Origin: Vibrio sp. MedPE-SWchi
Lineage (GTDB): Bacteria; Pseudomonadota; Gammaproteobacteria; Enterobacterales; Vibrionaceae
Length of the DNA stretch: 64,000 nucleotides
Direction: 5' to 3'
NCBI GenBank assembly: GCA_001874155.1
Contig: MPDB01000002.1
Coordinates: forward strand, 225,489-289,488
Below the pieces are notes generated by a model that made no database searches, had not been told where the DNA came from, and saw nothing but the letters and a program-made list of their open reading frames with translations. Within the stretch, counting starts at the first letter, position 1; the number at the start of each line of letters is the position of its first letter. The translations under genes and the position numbers were made by a program. Shown piece after piece: positions 1 through 8,958 of this stretch.

Positions 1-1023
1 AAGGTTAGATACAGAGAAAGCAACAAGACCCGCTTTTGGCTTACCACCAATACCGGTTGCGCCTTCATCACGGATTTCACCGCCTGAACCTGTCGATGCG
101 CCCGGCCACGGTGAGATTGCCGTTGGGTGGTTGTGCGTTTCAACTTTCATCAAGATGTGTGTTTTCTCTTGGTGGTAGTTGTACTGGCGAGTTTCTGGAT
201 CTGGGAAGAAACGACCGACTTCAGAACCTGTCATTACCGCTGCGTTATCTTTATAAGCAGACAGAACGTGTTCTGGAGTCGTTTCAAAGGTGTTCTTAAT
301 CATCTTGAACAGAGATTTGTCTTGCTTAACGCCATCGATAGTCCAATCAGCGTTGAAGATCTTGTGACGACAGTGCTCTGAGTTCGCTTGTGCAAACATC
401 ATAAGCTCGATGTCAGTCGGGTTGCGTTCAAGCTTGATAGTGAAGCTTTCTAGAAGATAATCAATTTCATCTTCAGCAAGTGCAAGACCTAGCGTAACGT
501 TTGCATTTTCCAGCGCCTTACGGCCACCGTTTAGAAGATCAACTTCCGCATACGGTGCTGGCTCAGCAACTGTAAATAACGCTTGAGCAGAATCGAAGTC
601 AGTGAAAACCACTTCCATCATACGGTCATGCAGGATTGCTTTTAGCTCGACAAGTTGAAGCTCAGAGAGTTCTTCTGAGGTTTCAATGTAAAACGCCGTA
701 CCGCGCTCAAGGCGTACGACTTTATCAAGACCACAGTTGTGAGCAATGTCTGTCGATTTAGAAGACCAAGGAGAAATAGTACCCGGACGTGGCGTTGCAA
801 GTAGCAATAAACCTTCAGGCTTATGCTCTTCAATCGTTGGACCGTAAGTCAGCAGCTTTTCTAACTTCTCAACTTCAGACGCGTCAAGGTCTGCTGTCAG
901 ATCAGCAAAGTGGGTAAATTCAGCATAAATACCAGTTACTGGTAAGCTTAATTCACGGCAAAGCTCTAAAAGCTTGTTAACACGAAACTCAGAAAGGGCT
1001 GGGGAGCCACGCAAAATTCTCAT
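1..1023 (-). CDS. purL: Phosphoribosylformylglycinamidine synthase, N-terminal part (runs off the window)
   Basis: PurL makes formylglycinamidine ribonucleotide from FGAR, glutamine and ATP, the fourth step of de novo purine synthesis, in the cytoplasm. The minus strand reads from ATG at 1023 to the window edge without a stop, about 341 residues of a protein usually near 1300. It begins [14 protein letters not shown], as proteobacterial large PurL does. Further in are the conserved [13 protein letters not shown] and [15 protein letters not shown] segments of the FGAM synthase core. The 3' end lies left of position 1. A PurR-like operator sits about 160 bp upstream. Confidence 0.97.
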   Translation of the reverse strand, partial: MRILRGSPALSEFRVNKLLELCRELSLPVTGIYAEFTHFADLTADLDASEVEKLEKLLTYGPTIEEHKPEGLLLLATPRPGTISPWSSKSTDIAHNCGLDKVVRLERGTAFYIETSEELSELQLVELKAILHDRMMEVVFTDFDSAQALFTVAEPAPYAEVDLLNGGRKALENANVTLGLALAEDEIDYLLESFTIKLERNPTDIELMMFAQANSEHCRHKIFNADWTIDGVKQDKSLFKMIKNTFETTPEHVLSAYKDNAAVMTGSEVGRFFPDPETRQYNYHQEKTHILMKVETHNHPTAISPWPGASTGSGGEIRDEGATGIGGKPKAGLVAFSVSNL

Positions 1024-1328
1024 GTACTTAGGTCTCTTATGCAATTGATTAAGGTGATATTGGTATAAATTCAGTGGGTTAGCATTAACTACTAAACATG
1101 AACTTCGAACTTATGCCGATTTCCCCTCTCCATTGCGAGCGCATTATAAAGCAATTAGTTTTGTGATGTAACACCAAAAGCAACCGTTTGCGTCATTTTT
1201 TTTGTCAATTTGAAATTACACCGATATTGGCGAAATTCCACCCAGCTCGCGCATTCTTTTATAACTCTGCTTTTCGATACTGTTAGGCTTTGATATAAAA
1301 GCGATACTAAGTCTATGAGAACTTAACA
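1024..1328. other. Divergent intergenic region purL/mltF
   Basis: About 305 bp between the divergent purL and mltF starts. It holds the PurR-like box at 1178-1193 and AT-rich sequence expected to carry both promoters. I see no ORF or RNA gene in it. Confidence 0.7.
1178..1193. promoter_or_regulatory. Candidate PurR operator upstream of purL
   Basis: AAGCAACCGTTTGCGT matches the enterobacterial PurR consensus ACGCAAACGTTTGCGT at 14 of 16 positions, including the central CG. It lies upstream of purL, a classic PurR target, so purine repression is a reasonable inference. Binding is not shown. Confidence 0.75.
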
Positions 1329-2873
1329 ATGTTGAATCAAAGTCTCTTAAAAATAAAACTGACGGCAGCCATTCTTTTTTCGTCTATCGCTCTGTTAGGC
1401 TGCCAAATCGAGTCAGATCCCAAAAGCGAACTCGACCAAGTGCTTGAGCGCGGCGTTCTGCGTGTGGGCACTCTAAACAACCAACTCTCTTATTACATTG
1501 GCCCCGATGGTCCTGCTGGTCTCGATTATGAATTGGTCAGAGAATTTGCTAATGAGCTCGGCGTTAAACTGGAAATGAAGCCCGCTTATCGTATGTCGAG
1601 CCTCTACCCTGCCTTAAAAAATGGTGAAATAGATATTATTGCCGCAGGCTTAAGCCAGTCTGAGAGCCGATTGAACGAATTTCGTGCTGGACCCGCGTAT
1701 TACTATGTCAGCCAACAGATCGTCTATAAAAAAGGACAGTGGCGACCAAGAAACTTTGGTCAGTTGCTAGACCGCCAAGAAAAGCTGATCGAAGACTATG
1801 ATGGAAAACCAGTGGTCAGCATTGTCGATGACTCACACTTCAAAAATACGCTTGAAGCGCTGAAAGCTCAGCATGAAACCTTTCAATACTCAGTGGACAT
1901 TGATTCAGACATTAACCAGTTGCTGAAGCAAGTGTCGGAAGGAAAACTACCATTTACGGTCGCGGATTCGATTGAAATATCCCTTTCACAGCGTATTTAT
2001 CCAGATATTGCCACCGCTTTCGAACTCACTGAAGATCAACCCATTTCATGGTTCATTAATCGTTCTGAAGATGAAAGCCTATACGCGCTATTGATTGAGT
2101 TCTTTGGTTCGTTAAAGCAGTCAGGACAGCTTGCGGCGCTGGAAGAGAAATACATAGGTCATATCGGCAGCTTTGACTATGTCGATACACGCGCTTTCAT
2201 CCGAGCGCTAGACAGTAAATTGCCAGAGTGGTCACCACTGTTTAAGCAATATTCGGAAGAGTTTGACTGGCGTTTAATCGCCGCCCTCGCTTATCAAGAG
2301 TCTCATTGGAACCCCGTCGCACGTTCTCCAACTGGTGTGCGTGGAATGATGATGCTCACTCTACCTACCGCGAAGAGTGTCGGTGTAACCAATCGACTGG
2401 ATCCTGAACAATCGGTGCGTGGTGGCGTTGAATACCTAAGAAAAATGGTCGATCGCATTCCTGACAGTATCTCAGAACACGAGAAGATCTGGTTTGCACT
2501 CGCTTCGTATAACGTTGGTTTTGGTCATGTCATGGATGCGAGGCGCTTAACCAAGCGCCAGGGGGCAAATCAGAATGCATGGGCGGATGTTAAGGATCGA
2601 TTACCACTGCTGAGGCAGAAAAAGTATTACAGCCAAACCTATTATGGTTTTGCTCGTGGTGATGAAGCCAGAAACTACGTTGAAAACATACGCCGTTATT
2701 ATCAAAGTATCATTGGTCATGTGGAACAAAGAAGTGCCTCTGCCGCCGGAGCAGGTGTCGACGATCTTACGGTGATTGTCCCTTTACCACCCGCGGTTTC
2801 TGATGCGGAAAATAGCGACAGCGCTACTTCAGAAGACGCCTCACCGTTATCAGAAGAGGCAGTGAAACAGTAA
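1329..2873 (+). CDS. mltF: Membrane-bound lytic murein transglycosylase F
   Basis: MltF cleaves the glycan strands of peptidoglycan, leaving 1,6-anhydromuramic ends, and is anchored to the outer membrane. The 514-residue protein starts with a lipoprotein signal whose lipobox LLGC gives the lipidated Cys near residue 25. Next comes a periplasmic solute-binding-like domain (about 40-270), then an SLT lysozyme-like domain (about 290-470) with the catalytic-Glu motif YQESHWNP and the downstream GVRGMMMLT and ASYNVGFGH segments. Length matches the family (about 515). The low-complexity Ser/Ala/Glu tail is probably not structured. Confidence 0.96.
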   Translation: MLNQSLLKIKLTAAILFSSIALLGCQIESDPKSELDQVLERGVLRVGTLNNQLSYYIGPDGPAGLDYELVREFANELGVKLEMKPAYRMSSLYPALKNGEIDIIAAGLSQSESRLNEFRAGPAYYYVSQQIVYKKGQWRPRNFGQLLDRQEKLIEDYDGKPVVSIVDDSHFKNTLEALKAQHETFQYSVDIDSDINQLLKQVSEGKLPFTVADSIEISLSQRIYPDIATAFELTEDQPISWFINRSEDESLYALLIEFFGSLKQSGQLAALEEKYIGHIGSFDYVDTRAFIRALDSKLPEWSPLFKQYSEEFDWRLIAALAYQESHWNPVARSPTGVRGMMMLTLPTAKSVGVTNRLDPEQSVRGGVEYLRKMVDRIPDSISEHEKIWFALASYNVGFGHVMDARRLTKRQGANQNAWADVKDRLPLLRQKKYYSQTYYGFARGDEARNYVENIRRYYQSIIGHVEQRSASAAGAGVDDLTVIVPLPPAVSDAENSDSATSEDASPLSEEAVKQ

Positions 2874-2886
2874 AGAGGTCAACGCA

Positions 2887-2928
2887 AGGGCTGATGAAAT
2901 GGATAGAGATAGCCATGTCATCAGCCCT
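2887..2928. terminator. Hairpin after mltF
   Basis: Perfect 11-bp arms AGGGCTGATGA / TCATCAGCCCT enclose a 20-nt loop just after the mltF stop. There is no clear U-run on either side, so it may be a weak or bidirectional terminator or an mRNA-stabilising end. The right arm overlaps the last codons of the small minus-strand ORF at 2921-3085. Confidence 0.5.
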
Positions 2929-3085
2929 CTCTAAATAGCCTAGCTGGATTGATTTCTCGGCTATACATAGTGTTCGATAGTGTGTCGTACGGTTTCAGAC
3001 CCCTATCCTTTTTGATTCTCTCTTTTATGAGATTACGAATCTTCTTGTTGGAATGGCGCTGTTTAAATTGTTTAAACCGCGTCAT
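2921..3085 (-). CDS. Small basic hypothetical protein (54 aa)
   Basis: A 54-residue ORF from ATG at 3085, very rich in Lys and Arg in its first half (MTRFKQFKQRHSNKK...), ending LFREG. The same frame stays open to 3175, but the upstream extension is hydrophobic and unlike the rest, so I prefer the internal ATG; an AAGGAA lies about 13 nt before it, rather far. It is divergent from a second tiny basic ORF at 3190. No family recognised. The basic amphipathic sequence would suit nucleic-acid or ribosome binding, but that is a guess. Confidence 0.5.
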   Translation of the reverse strand: MTRFKQFKQRHSNKKIRNLIKERIKKDRGLKPYDTLSNTMYSREINPARLFREG

Positions 3086-3189
3086 ATTGCCGTAACAATT
3101 CCTTTTTATAAAGGAAGAGTAAAAGAGTGTTAATCCCCCAAACCGACGTGTTTGAGATACTATAATTAGAATCAACCAAGGAGTGTTTT

Positions 3190-3324
3190 ATGATGAAACG
3201 TAAGATGCAACCCAAACGCCTAAGCAATACTGTTTCGGCAACACGAAGAAAGCGCATGTTAGCAAATAATAAAAAGAAAATTATTTGGCGCAGCCGCACC
3301 TATACCCAGATGCTAATGGACTAA
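3190..3324 (+). CDS. Small basic hypothetical protein (44 aa)
   Basis: ATG at 3190, following a good ribosome binding site (AAGGAG 6 nt upstream), opens a 44-codon ORF ending TAA at 3324. The product is strongly basic (MMKRKMQPKRLSNT..., then RRKRML and NNKKKIIW). The ribosome site and charge pattern argue that it is translated. It is divergent from the 54-residue ORF at 2921-3085. I recognise no family and assign no function. Confidence 0.6.
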   Translation: MMKRKMQPKRLSNTVSATRRKRMLANNKKKIIWRSRTYTQMLMD

Positions 3325-3457
3325 CAATTAACAGCAAACATCGACTAACAACCGGAATACGGTTCAAATGACGTGCAATGATGGTAGAAGTTTCTACCCA
3401 CTCATCGCCATACAGAAACTAGATGTTTGCTAAATACCCCTCTTCTTACACATCCCC

Positions 3458-3985
3458 CTACTCGTTATCTTTCATTTCTAAATCCAATTTCATTTGACGC
3501 TTTCTTTCTTTGATCTCTTTACGTCGACGCTTAAAGAAAGCCTGAAGCACAGCCCTGCAATCTTCTTCGAGTAAACCTTTTTCGACTTCCGCGTAGTGAT
3601 ACGCCGCTTGGCTTTCAAACAGGTCAAGCACCGTTCCTGCAGCCCCAGCTTTGAGATCAGAAGCACCGTAAACAACACGTTTTACTCGGCTATGCAATAG
3701 AGCGCCCGCACACATAGGGCAAGGCTCTAGTGTCACATAAAGCGTTGTGTCTAGCAGTCGATAGTTCTCAAGCACTTGTCCTGCTTTTCTTATGACCTCG
3801 ACTTCCGCGTGAGCCGTCGAGTCATGTTGACCAATCGAACGATTCCAACCTTCCGATATAATCTCGCCATCTTTAACCAGCACAGCACCGATAGGCACTT
3901 CCCCTTCACTTTCCGCGATGGCAGCCAATTCGAGTGCTCGCCGCATAAAGTGCTCATCTTGAGAAGAAAATTCAGGAACTGACAC
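3458..3985 (-). CDS. tadA: tRNA-specific adenosine deaminase
   Basis: TadA deaminates the wobble adenosine A34 of tRNA-Arg(ACG) to inosine and is normally essential. The zinc/catalytic signature HAE (about residues 59-61) and the PCPMC zinc ligands (about 88-92) are intact, and the core aligns well with E. coli TadA. I chose GTG at 3985 because a GGAGT lies 7 nt before it; the frame also extends to a TTG at 4018 with no such site. The 175-residue product fits the usual 165-175. The basic C-terminal tail is typical. Confidence 0.95.
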   Translation of the reverse strand: MSVPEFSSQDEHFMRRALELAAIAESEGEVPIGAVLVKDGEIISEGWNRSIGQHDSTAHAEVEVIRKAGQVLENYRLLDTTLYVTLEPCPMCAGALLHSRVKRVVYGASDLKAGAAGTVLDLFESQAAYHYAEVEKGLLEEDCRAVLQAFFKRRRKEIKERKRQMKLDLEMKDNE

Positions 3986-4110
3986 GCGTTTACTCCAAGT
4001 CAAAAATTGAAACACCAACCACTTTCAAACACCAATCGTTGCTTATCGATAAGTTGAAGATAAAACCGATGTTGAACGGTAGTAAAGTTTACATGGATTT
4101 CGCAGATAAG

Positions 4111-4136
4111 AAAAAGCCCGCGAATAATCGCGGGCT
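4111..4136 (-). terminator. Rho-independent terminator of the AbgT-family gene
   Basis: Perfect 8-bp GC-rich stem AGCCCGCG / CGCGGGCT with a 6-nt loop, followed on the minus strand by a U-run. It lies 25 bp beyond the stop of the transporter gene. Confidence 0.9.
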
Positions 4137-4160
4137 CTAATTAGATAATTTTTCTACTGC

Positions 4161-5720
4161 TTACATGCTGTAAGTGTATGGAGCATTGATACCTAGTGGA
4201 ATACCAAACGCCCAGTAAGCCAGTAGGAAGATAGTCCAACCAATCAACATTGCGATTGAGAATGGCATCATCAGAGCTGCTAGCGTACCGATACCTGTCG
4301 ACTTCACGTAACGTTGACAGTAAACAACCACAAGTGGGAAGAACACCATAAGTGGAGAGATGATGTTAGAAACAGAATCACCAACACGGTAAGCGGCTTG
4401 AGATAGCTCTGGAGAAATACCAACAACCATCAGCATTGGAACCAGGATTGGACCGATTAGAGCCCACTTCGCTGATGCAGAACCCACTAACAGGTTAACG
4501 AATGCCGTAAGAAGAATCATACCTACGATCGTCATCTCACCCGCTAGGTCCATTGCTTTAAGACCTTCTGCGCCGTAAAGCGCAAGCATAGTACCAATGT
4601 TTGACTGACCAAATGCCGATAGGAACTGAGCACAGAAGAACGACATTACGATGTAAGCACCCATCGTAGACATCGTCTCTGACATTGACTTAATAATATC
4701 GTTGTTGCTGTTGAACTTACCTGAAATACGACCGTAAACGATGCCTGGAATAACAAAGAGAATAAAAATCAGTGGAACGATAGACTGCATCAGTGGTGCA
4801 GAGAATGCTGTCAGCTCGCCTTCAGGAGAACGCAACGCTGAGTCTTCAGGCATAAGAGCAAAGACTAATGCTGCAATACCCGCAACCATTGCCCAACCAG
4901 CCCAACGGAATGCTTTAGATTCAATCTCAGTAAATGTACCAAGATCCGGTGCTTCTTCTGCATCTTCATCTACAGGTGTGTTAGAAAGACGTGGCTCAAT
5001 GATTTTCTCTGTTACCCACCAACCGATACCAACGATGAGGAATGAAGACAAACCAGTAAAGAAGATGTTCGCTAGAGGGTTAACAACGTATTCAGGATCT
5101 AGAACATTAGCGGCTGTTTGCGTGAAGCCTGCTAGCAGTGGATCAATACCTGAAGGAATAAAGTTTGCTGAGAAACCACCTGACACACCAGCAAATGCTG
5201 CTGCAATACCCGCTAGAGGGTGACGACCCGCAGCATGGAAGATGATACCGCCTAGTGGAATAACCAGTACATAACCCGCGTCAGCTGCAGTGTGAGAAAC
5301 AATAGCAACCAGAATTAGCATCGGCGTTAGTAGCTTAGCCGGCGTAAAGTTAAGCATTTTCTTAAGGCCAGTTTGGATGAAGCCAGAAGCGTCGGCAACA
5401 CCAACACCTAACATCGCAACCAAAACAATACCTAGAGGGGCGAAACCAGTAAACGTCGTTACCATGTTTGCCATAAAGCTAGCGAGCGCTTCGCCAGTAA
5501 GAAGGTTATTTACTTCTAATGCATCACCCGTACGTGGGTTAATTAAGTCGAATGAAACATTCGATAATATCGCTGAAGATACCCAGACAATAACAAGTGC
5601 CCAGAAAAATAGAATCGCAGGATCAGGGATTTTATTGCCTGCTGTTTCAATTGCGTTTAAGAAGCGATCCATGCCGCTCGGCTTCGGCGTTGGTGCTTGT
5701 TTTGCAGCTTGGTTACTCAT
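4161..5720 (-). CDS. AbgT-family transporter
   Basis: A 519-residue inner-membrane protein with about a dozen hydrophobic segments, close in length to E. coli AbgT (508). The cytoplasmic N-terminus leads into a family-typical start (FLNAIETAGNKIPDPAILF), and the SHTAADAGYVLVIPLGG and GVSGGFSAN re-entrant-type motifs are visible. AbgT proteins import p-aminobenzoyl-glutamate or, in some members, export sulfonamides; the sequence does not say which. Monocistronic with its own terminator. Its upstream region (5721-6018) is very AT-rich. Confidence 0.9.
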   Translation of the reverse strand: MSNQAAKQAPTPKPSGMDRFLNAIETAGNKIPDPAILFFWALVIVWVSSAILSNVSFDLINPRTGDALEVNNLLTGEALASFMANMVTTFTGFAPLGIVLVAMLGVGVADASGFIQTGLKKMLNFTPAKLLTPMLILVAIVSHTAADAGYVLVIPLGGIIFHAAGRHPLAGIAAAFAGVSGGFSANFIPSGIDPLLAGFTQTAANVLDPEYVVNPLANIFFTGLSSFLIVGIGWWVTEKIIEPRLSNTPVDEDAEEAPDLGTFTEIESKAFRWAGWAMVAGIAALVFALMPEDSALRSPEGELTAFSAPLMQSIVPLIFILFVIPGIVYGRISGKFNSNNDIIKSMSETMSTMGAYIVMSFFCAQFLSAFGQSNIGTMLALYGAEGLKAMDLAGEMTIVGMILLTAFVNLLVGSASAKWALIGPILVPMLMVVGISPELSQAAYRVGDSVSNIISPLMVFFPLVVVYCQRYVKSTGIGTLAALMMPFSIAMLIGWTIFLLAYWAFGIPLGINAPYTYSM

Positions 5721-6018
5721 GGTAACTCCGTATTTTTTTGTGTGGTTGCCTTAGACCTTATCGATACTTTTCTTGGTCTATATAACGCTGCGCATTGTAT
5801 AAAATTCAGACCTCAAAAGCACAAGGTTCTAAGACATTTTCCTTAAACAGAGGCATGTTTTGCAAAAACACAATCTACGTGCAACAAAAAAATCACATAT
5901 CAACATACTTAATCAATACAATATTTAAACCCAAACAAAACACACATAGTTAAACAATAAAACCAAACAAACAGAATAAATCTAAATTAACGACTAAAAA
6001 TAGACAAAAATACAGAAT
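5721..6018. other. AT-rich intergenic region
   Basis: 298 bp upstream of the AbgT-family gene and downstream of pilV. On the plus strand from about 5870 it is dominated by A, with C and T and very few G. No gene, clear hairpin or operator was found. It presumably holds the transporter promoter. Confidence 0.5.
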
Positions 6019-6432
6019 TTAATCAAACTCACTATACTTAGATAACATTGTTACAATTTTCACTTCTTTATCTTGTTGGTAACGATCGTGCCAGTAGGCT
6101 TTCACCGTTATTTTACTCACTGTATCCCCCATCAGTAGTTCGGATTCACACGCTAACTGAACCACTAACGCTGAACTGTTCTCTGTCATCGCATTACACT
6201 CGCCATGAACATCGAGCAAAGTGTAAAGGTATGCCGGGGATGATACGCCTCTCTGACGAAACTTCTCTAACTGAGATTCCATCATGTATAGCGCCTCTAG
6301 GCTTGTCTTAGCGTGATCGGCTTTGCTTTCCACATAGCTCTGCAATTTGATCAGCCCTAGAGAGGCGACGCCGATAAGAATGAACGCCACCATCACCTCA
6401 ATTAAACTAAACCCTTTTTGATTAGCGATCAT
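6019..6432 (-). CDS. pilV: Type IV minor pilin PilV-like
   Basis: A 137-residue prepilin-like protein with a short leader ending in Gly (MIANQKG), cleavage before Phe, Glu at mature position +5 (FSLIE), then a hydrophobic helix. It should be processed by prepilin peptidase and seated in the tip complex of a type IV pilus. ATG at 6432 has AGGGG 7 nt upstream; an upstream in-frame start at 6474 would add an implausible leader. It overlaps the preceding pilX-like gene by 11 nt, indicating coupled translation. V. cholerae has a matching minor-pilin cluster at this locus (VC0857-VC0861), tied to the DNA-uptake pilus. Confidence 0.85.
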   Translation of the reverse strand: MIANQKGFSLIEVMVAFILIGVASLGLIKLQSYVESKADHAKTSLEALYMMESQLEKFRQRGVSSPAYLYTLLDVHGECNAMTENSSALVVQLACESELLMGDTVSKITVKAYWHDRYQQDKEVKIVTMLSKYSEFD

Positions 6433-7744
6433 GCCAAGACCCCTTTTTCCATTTAGGTTTTGCTGAAAAAACAAAGCTAGAGGTAATATCGCTGTTGTAT
6501 TGAAGTCTCATTGAATCATAAAACAGAGCCATCTGCTTGTTGGTATCAAACAGCATTCCTCCGGTAAACTTAAACGAACCTGACTGCAAAAATGTCGCAT
6601 GTTTTGGAGTATTTGTGGTCGCACTTCCATATAAAGTAGAAATCGACACATCGAAATTGGAATTAAGATCAGCGGTTGTAGGGGTAGAAAAGACGCTCCA
6701 ATGACTAGGGTCCGGGGCAAAGCTTTCATTAAAGTGGAAAATAACCCCTTCAATGGATCCTGAACCTCGAATCGCTAACACGCCATTGTGAATCAGTAAA
6801 AATAGGTAGGTTCCTGAAGCGCTAGCCTGAATCGTTGTGATGGCATCGATAGAAGTTTGGTCCAACTCACAGCTACCATCAATCCAGACTTTATTGGGTT
6901 TTCCCAAAATTAAATCGCCCTTAAACTTATCAGTGCAATTCACATCGGTCCCCGACATTGAATAGCTAAGAAATTTATAATCAGAATGATCTCTTACCTT
7001 TTCCCATTCGCCACGCTCATAACCAAACAAGTTTTTAAATGGATTTAGCTTTTCAACCTGCTGAAGATCTTGTTTGGCATTTGTTGAGACGAATGTATTT
7101 GATGCGTCTTTCCATATTCCAGTATTGGAAGAAGAGACCGTTTTGTGTGTGGCAGCACAATCGAAGCTATTATCAAAATCAACACTTGGCTTACTGATAT
7201 TGATACCAACACCGTTGTTTGAGATTCCGGTACTAGCGATGAAGGAGCTCTCTTCATGTATAGCAACGGCGACACATTCATGTTCGTTGTCACTATTCTT
7301 GGGCCCTGGGTCTGGTGGGGAAACCAGTGTCGATCCATAGACAAGAAGATCCGACGTAGACTTGATCGCACCGTCCCCACTATCACCAGAAAAAACGATG
7401 CTTTTATTCAACTCTCTGTAGCCGTATTTCGCAGAGAGTCGTTCTGGATCAGTAGCACTTGCTTTCAGGTGCGTAAGCCCCATGGCAGAGCAAACACTGT
7501 TTAAGTTGGTGGGAATGCTTGTGTCATTGTTTTCTACAATCGATGAAAACGCACACTCCAACCCACCTTCCGCTCGCCAATGGGCCTGACGGTCTTCAAT
7601 TTGATTGTTGGCGACCTTAATCTGATAAAACACCCCTCGATACGAGCTCAAAGCGGTAGCCAAAGCCCCAACGAGTAATATAGCCGTCATCAACAAGACG
7701 GAAGCACCGGTTTGATGTCGAGAATTCCCTATTCTAATTTTCAT
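6422..7744 (-). CDS. Large PilX-like minor pilin / pilus assembly protein
   Basis: A 440-residue protein from ATG at 7744 (AAAGGA about 9 nt upstream), whose start overlaps the pilW stop as ATGA. The N-terminus has a basic leader ending TG, a hydrophobic segment (ASVLLMTAILLVGAL) and the GGLECAFS segment seen in PilX-like proteins. Mature position +5 is Leu, not the Glu of most pilins, as in tip pseudopilins such as GspK. It is much longer than typical PilX (about 160-200 residues), with a large Ser/Thr/Asn-rich C-terminal part that could be an exposed domain. It sits in the middle of the fimT-pilW-X-pilV operon. Confidence 0.8.
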   Translation of the reverse strand: MKIRIGNSRHQTGASVLLMTAILLVGALATALSSYRGVFYQIKVANNQIEDRQAHWRAEGGLECAFSSIVENNDTSIPTNLNSVCSAMGLTHLKASATDPERLSAKYGYRELNKSIVFSGDSGDGAIKSTSDLLVYGSTLVSPPDPGPKNSDNEHECVAVAIHEESSFIASTGISNNGVGINISKPSVDFDNSFDCAATHKTVSSSNTGIWKDASNTFVSTNAKQDLQQVEKLNPFKNLFGYERGEWEKVRDHSDYKFLSYSMSGTDVNCTDKFKGDLILGKPNKVWIDGSCELDQTSIDAITTIQASASGTYLFLLIHNGVLAIRGSGSIEGVIFHFNESFAPDPSHWSVFSTPTTADLNSNFDVSISTLYGSATTNTPKHATFLQSGSFKFTGGMLFDTNKQMALFYDSMRLQYNSDITSSFVFSAKPKWKKGSWHDR

Positions 7745-8367
7745 AACCAATTCCTTTGCTTTACTGCCATGATGACGGAATTGTTATATCGACCGTCTTT
7801 AAGCTCTGCTTCTAGATAGACTTCCGTTAATAAATTCTCGGCACTGCTCGTCACTAAGGGAGTTGTACTGACAGCAAACGACACAATGTTCAGTGCATTC
7901 TGGTCCAGGAGGTTGTAGCAGCCGTTAAGCTCAGAGAGTGCCGCCAATGTTGCTTGTTTCTTTTCACAACTAAACAACGCCCCGTCTTTCAGTTTGTATT
8001 TCACATGTTGATACTTGGATGAATCTTCAACGTAGTAGGCAAAGCCCATACTGCTTCCGCTGACCGCAATAGCATCCTCTGAACCCGCGAGTTTTACGGT
8101 ATAGCCAAACCCACCGTCAAACCCAGCTCTCTGAATATCAGCCCTCATCATAGAGGTTGTGCTCATTAAGCTCTGGAGTACTAATAGCTCCAATGAACGT
8201 TCTTTTGCCGTCCGCTGCCCGCTGAGAAAGACACTGCCAATAATAGCGATGGCGATGATTCCAATCAGCATCGAGATCATCATCTCAATCAGTAAGGCTC
8301 CTTTTTGGTTTTTCATCGAACCAAGCCCACACTCGAAAAGTCGGTAATTAACACGTTTTATACCCAT
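7741..8367 (-). CDS. pilW: Type IV minor pilin PilW-like
   Basis: A 208-residue prepilin-like protein. Cleavage is expected after KNQKG, leaving mature ALLIE with Glu at +5 and a hydrophobic helix. ATG at 8367 has a near-perfect GGAGG 5 nt upstream, so the leader is about 23 residues, long for this class; a second ATG at 8316 would give a conventional 6-residue leader but has a poor ribosome site. The start overlaps the fimT stop by about 20 nt. Expected in the tip complex of the competence-type pilus. Confidence 0.83.
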   Translation of the reverse strand: MGIKRVNYRLFECGLGSMKNQKGALLIEMMISMLIGIIAIAIIGSVFLSGQRTAKERSLELLVLQSLMSTTSMMRADIQRAGFDGGFGYTVKLAGSEDAIAVSGSSMGFAYYVEDSSKYQHVKYKLKDGALFSCEKKQATLAALSELNGCYNLLDQNALNIVSFAVSTTPLVTSSAENLLTEVYLEAELKDGRYNNSVIMAVKQRNWL

Positions 8368-8857
8368 AGAGCCCTCCATTTACAGCGCAGACCCTGATTC
8401 GCCCTGGCGGGTTGGAGGTTTTAATGGCTAACTGAATCGTATTGTCTGAGATAGGATGAAAGGAAAGGCTGCCAGACTTTGGCCTCCCTCTGACTTCATC
8501 AAACGAGATTTGTTGTGAGCTATAGGTATGAAGAAGGCTGATGCCCTGGTAAGCGGTACCATCGAAGAAGGCTATTTTATTCGCGGTATTGAGATCATCC
8601 GAGTCCGCCAACGTTACACTCCAATCTCCTTGGGTATAGATCGTACCTTCAGCAAAAGAGAAATGCGCATAAAGCTTGGTGTTTCTCATCACCGCTTCTG
8701 ACTTCCCTTGAATCAAGAACCCATTAAATTCGGTGGCAAGGCGCTGCATTTTGTTGCCTTCCATCATGGTGTTGAAACTTGGAGCAGAAAAAGCGAGAAC
8801 AATACCGCACACACTAATCGTGATTACCAACTCCAACAGAGTAAACCCGCGAGCCAT
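8348..8857 (-). CDS. fimT: Type IV pseudopilin FimT/GspH-like
   Basis: First gene of the minus-strand minor-pilin operon (169 residues). It has a very short leader MARG, mature FTLLE with Glu at +5, then a hydrophobic helix. The body carries the GspH/FimT pattern (AFSAPSFNTMM..., GKSEAVMRNTKL). GGGAG sits about 7 nt before the ATG. FimT-type minor pilins prime pilus assembly, and in some competent bacteria FimT binds DNA; the sequence alone cannot show the latter. Confidence 0.85.
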   Translation of the reverse strand: MARGFTLLELVITISVCGIVLAFSAPSFNTMMEGNKMQRLATEFNGFLIQGKSEAVMRNTKLYAHFSFAEGTIYTQGDWSVTLADSDDLNTANKIAFFDGTAYQGISLLHTYSSQQISFDEVRGRPKSGSLSFHPISDNTIQLAIKTSNPPGRIRVCAVNGGLYGYKTC

Positions 8858-8958
8858 TTCGCAACTCCCTATGAAACTTATTGTTTATAATCCAATTCAC
8901 TTGCGCAGATGCTATCAGGTAATAAAACTAGGGGGAAAATTACTCAGGGTAACTCGTA

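Noticed and set aside
4741..5223. 160-codon plus-strand ORF inside the AbgT-family gene
   Set aside because: Antisense shadow of a clear membrane-transporter gene; low-complexity composition and no ribosome site.
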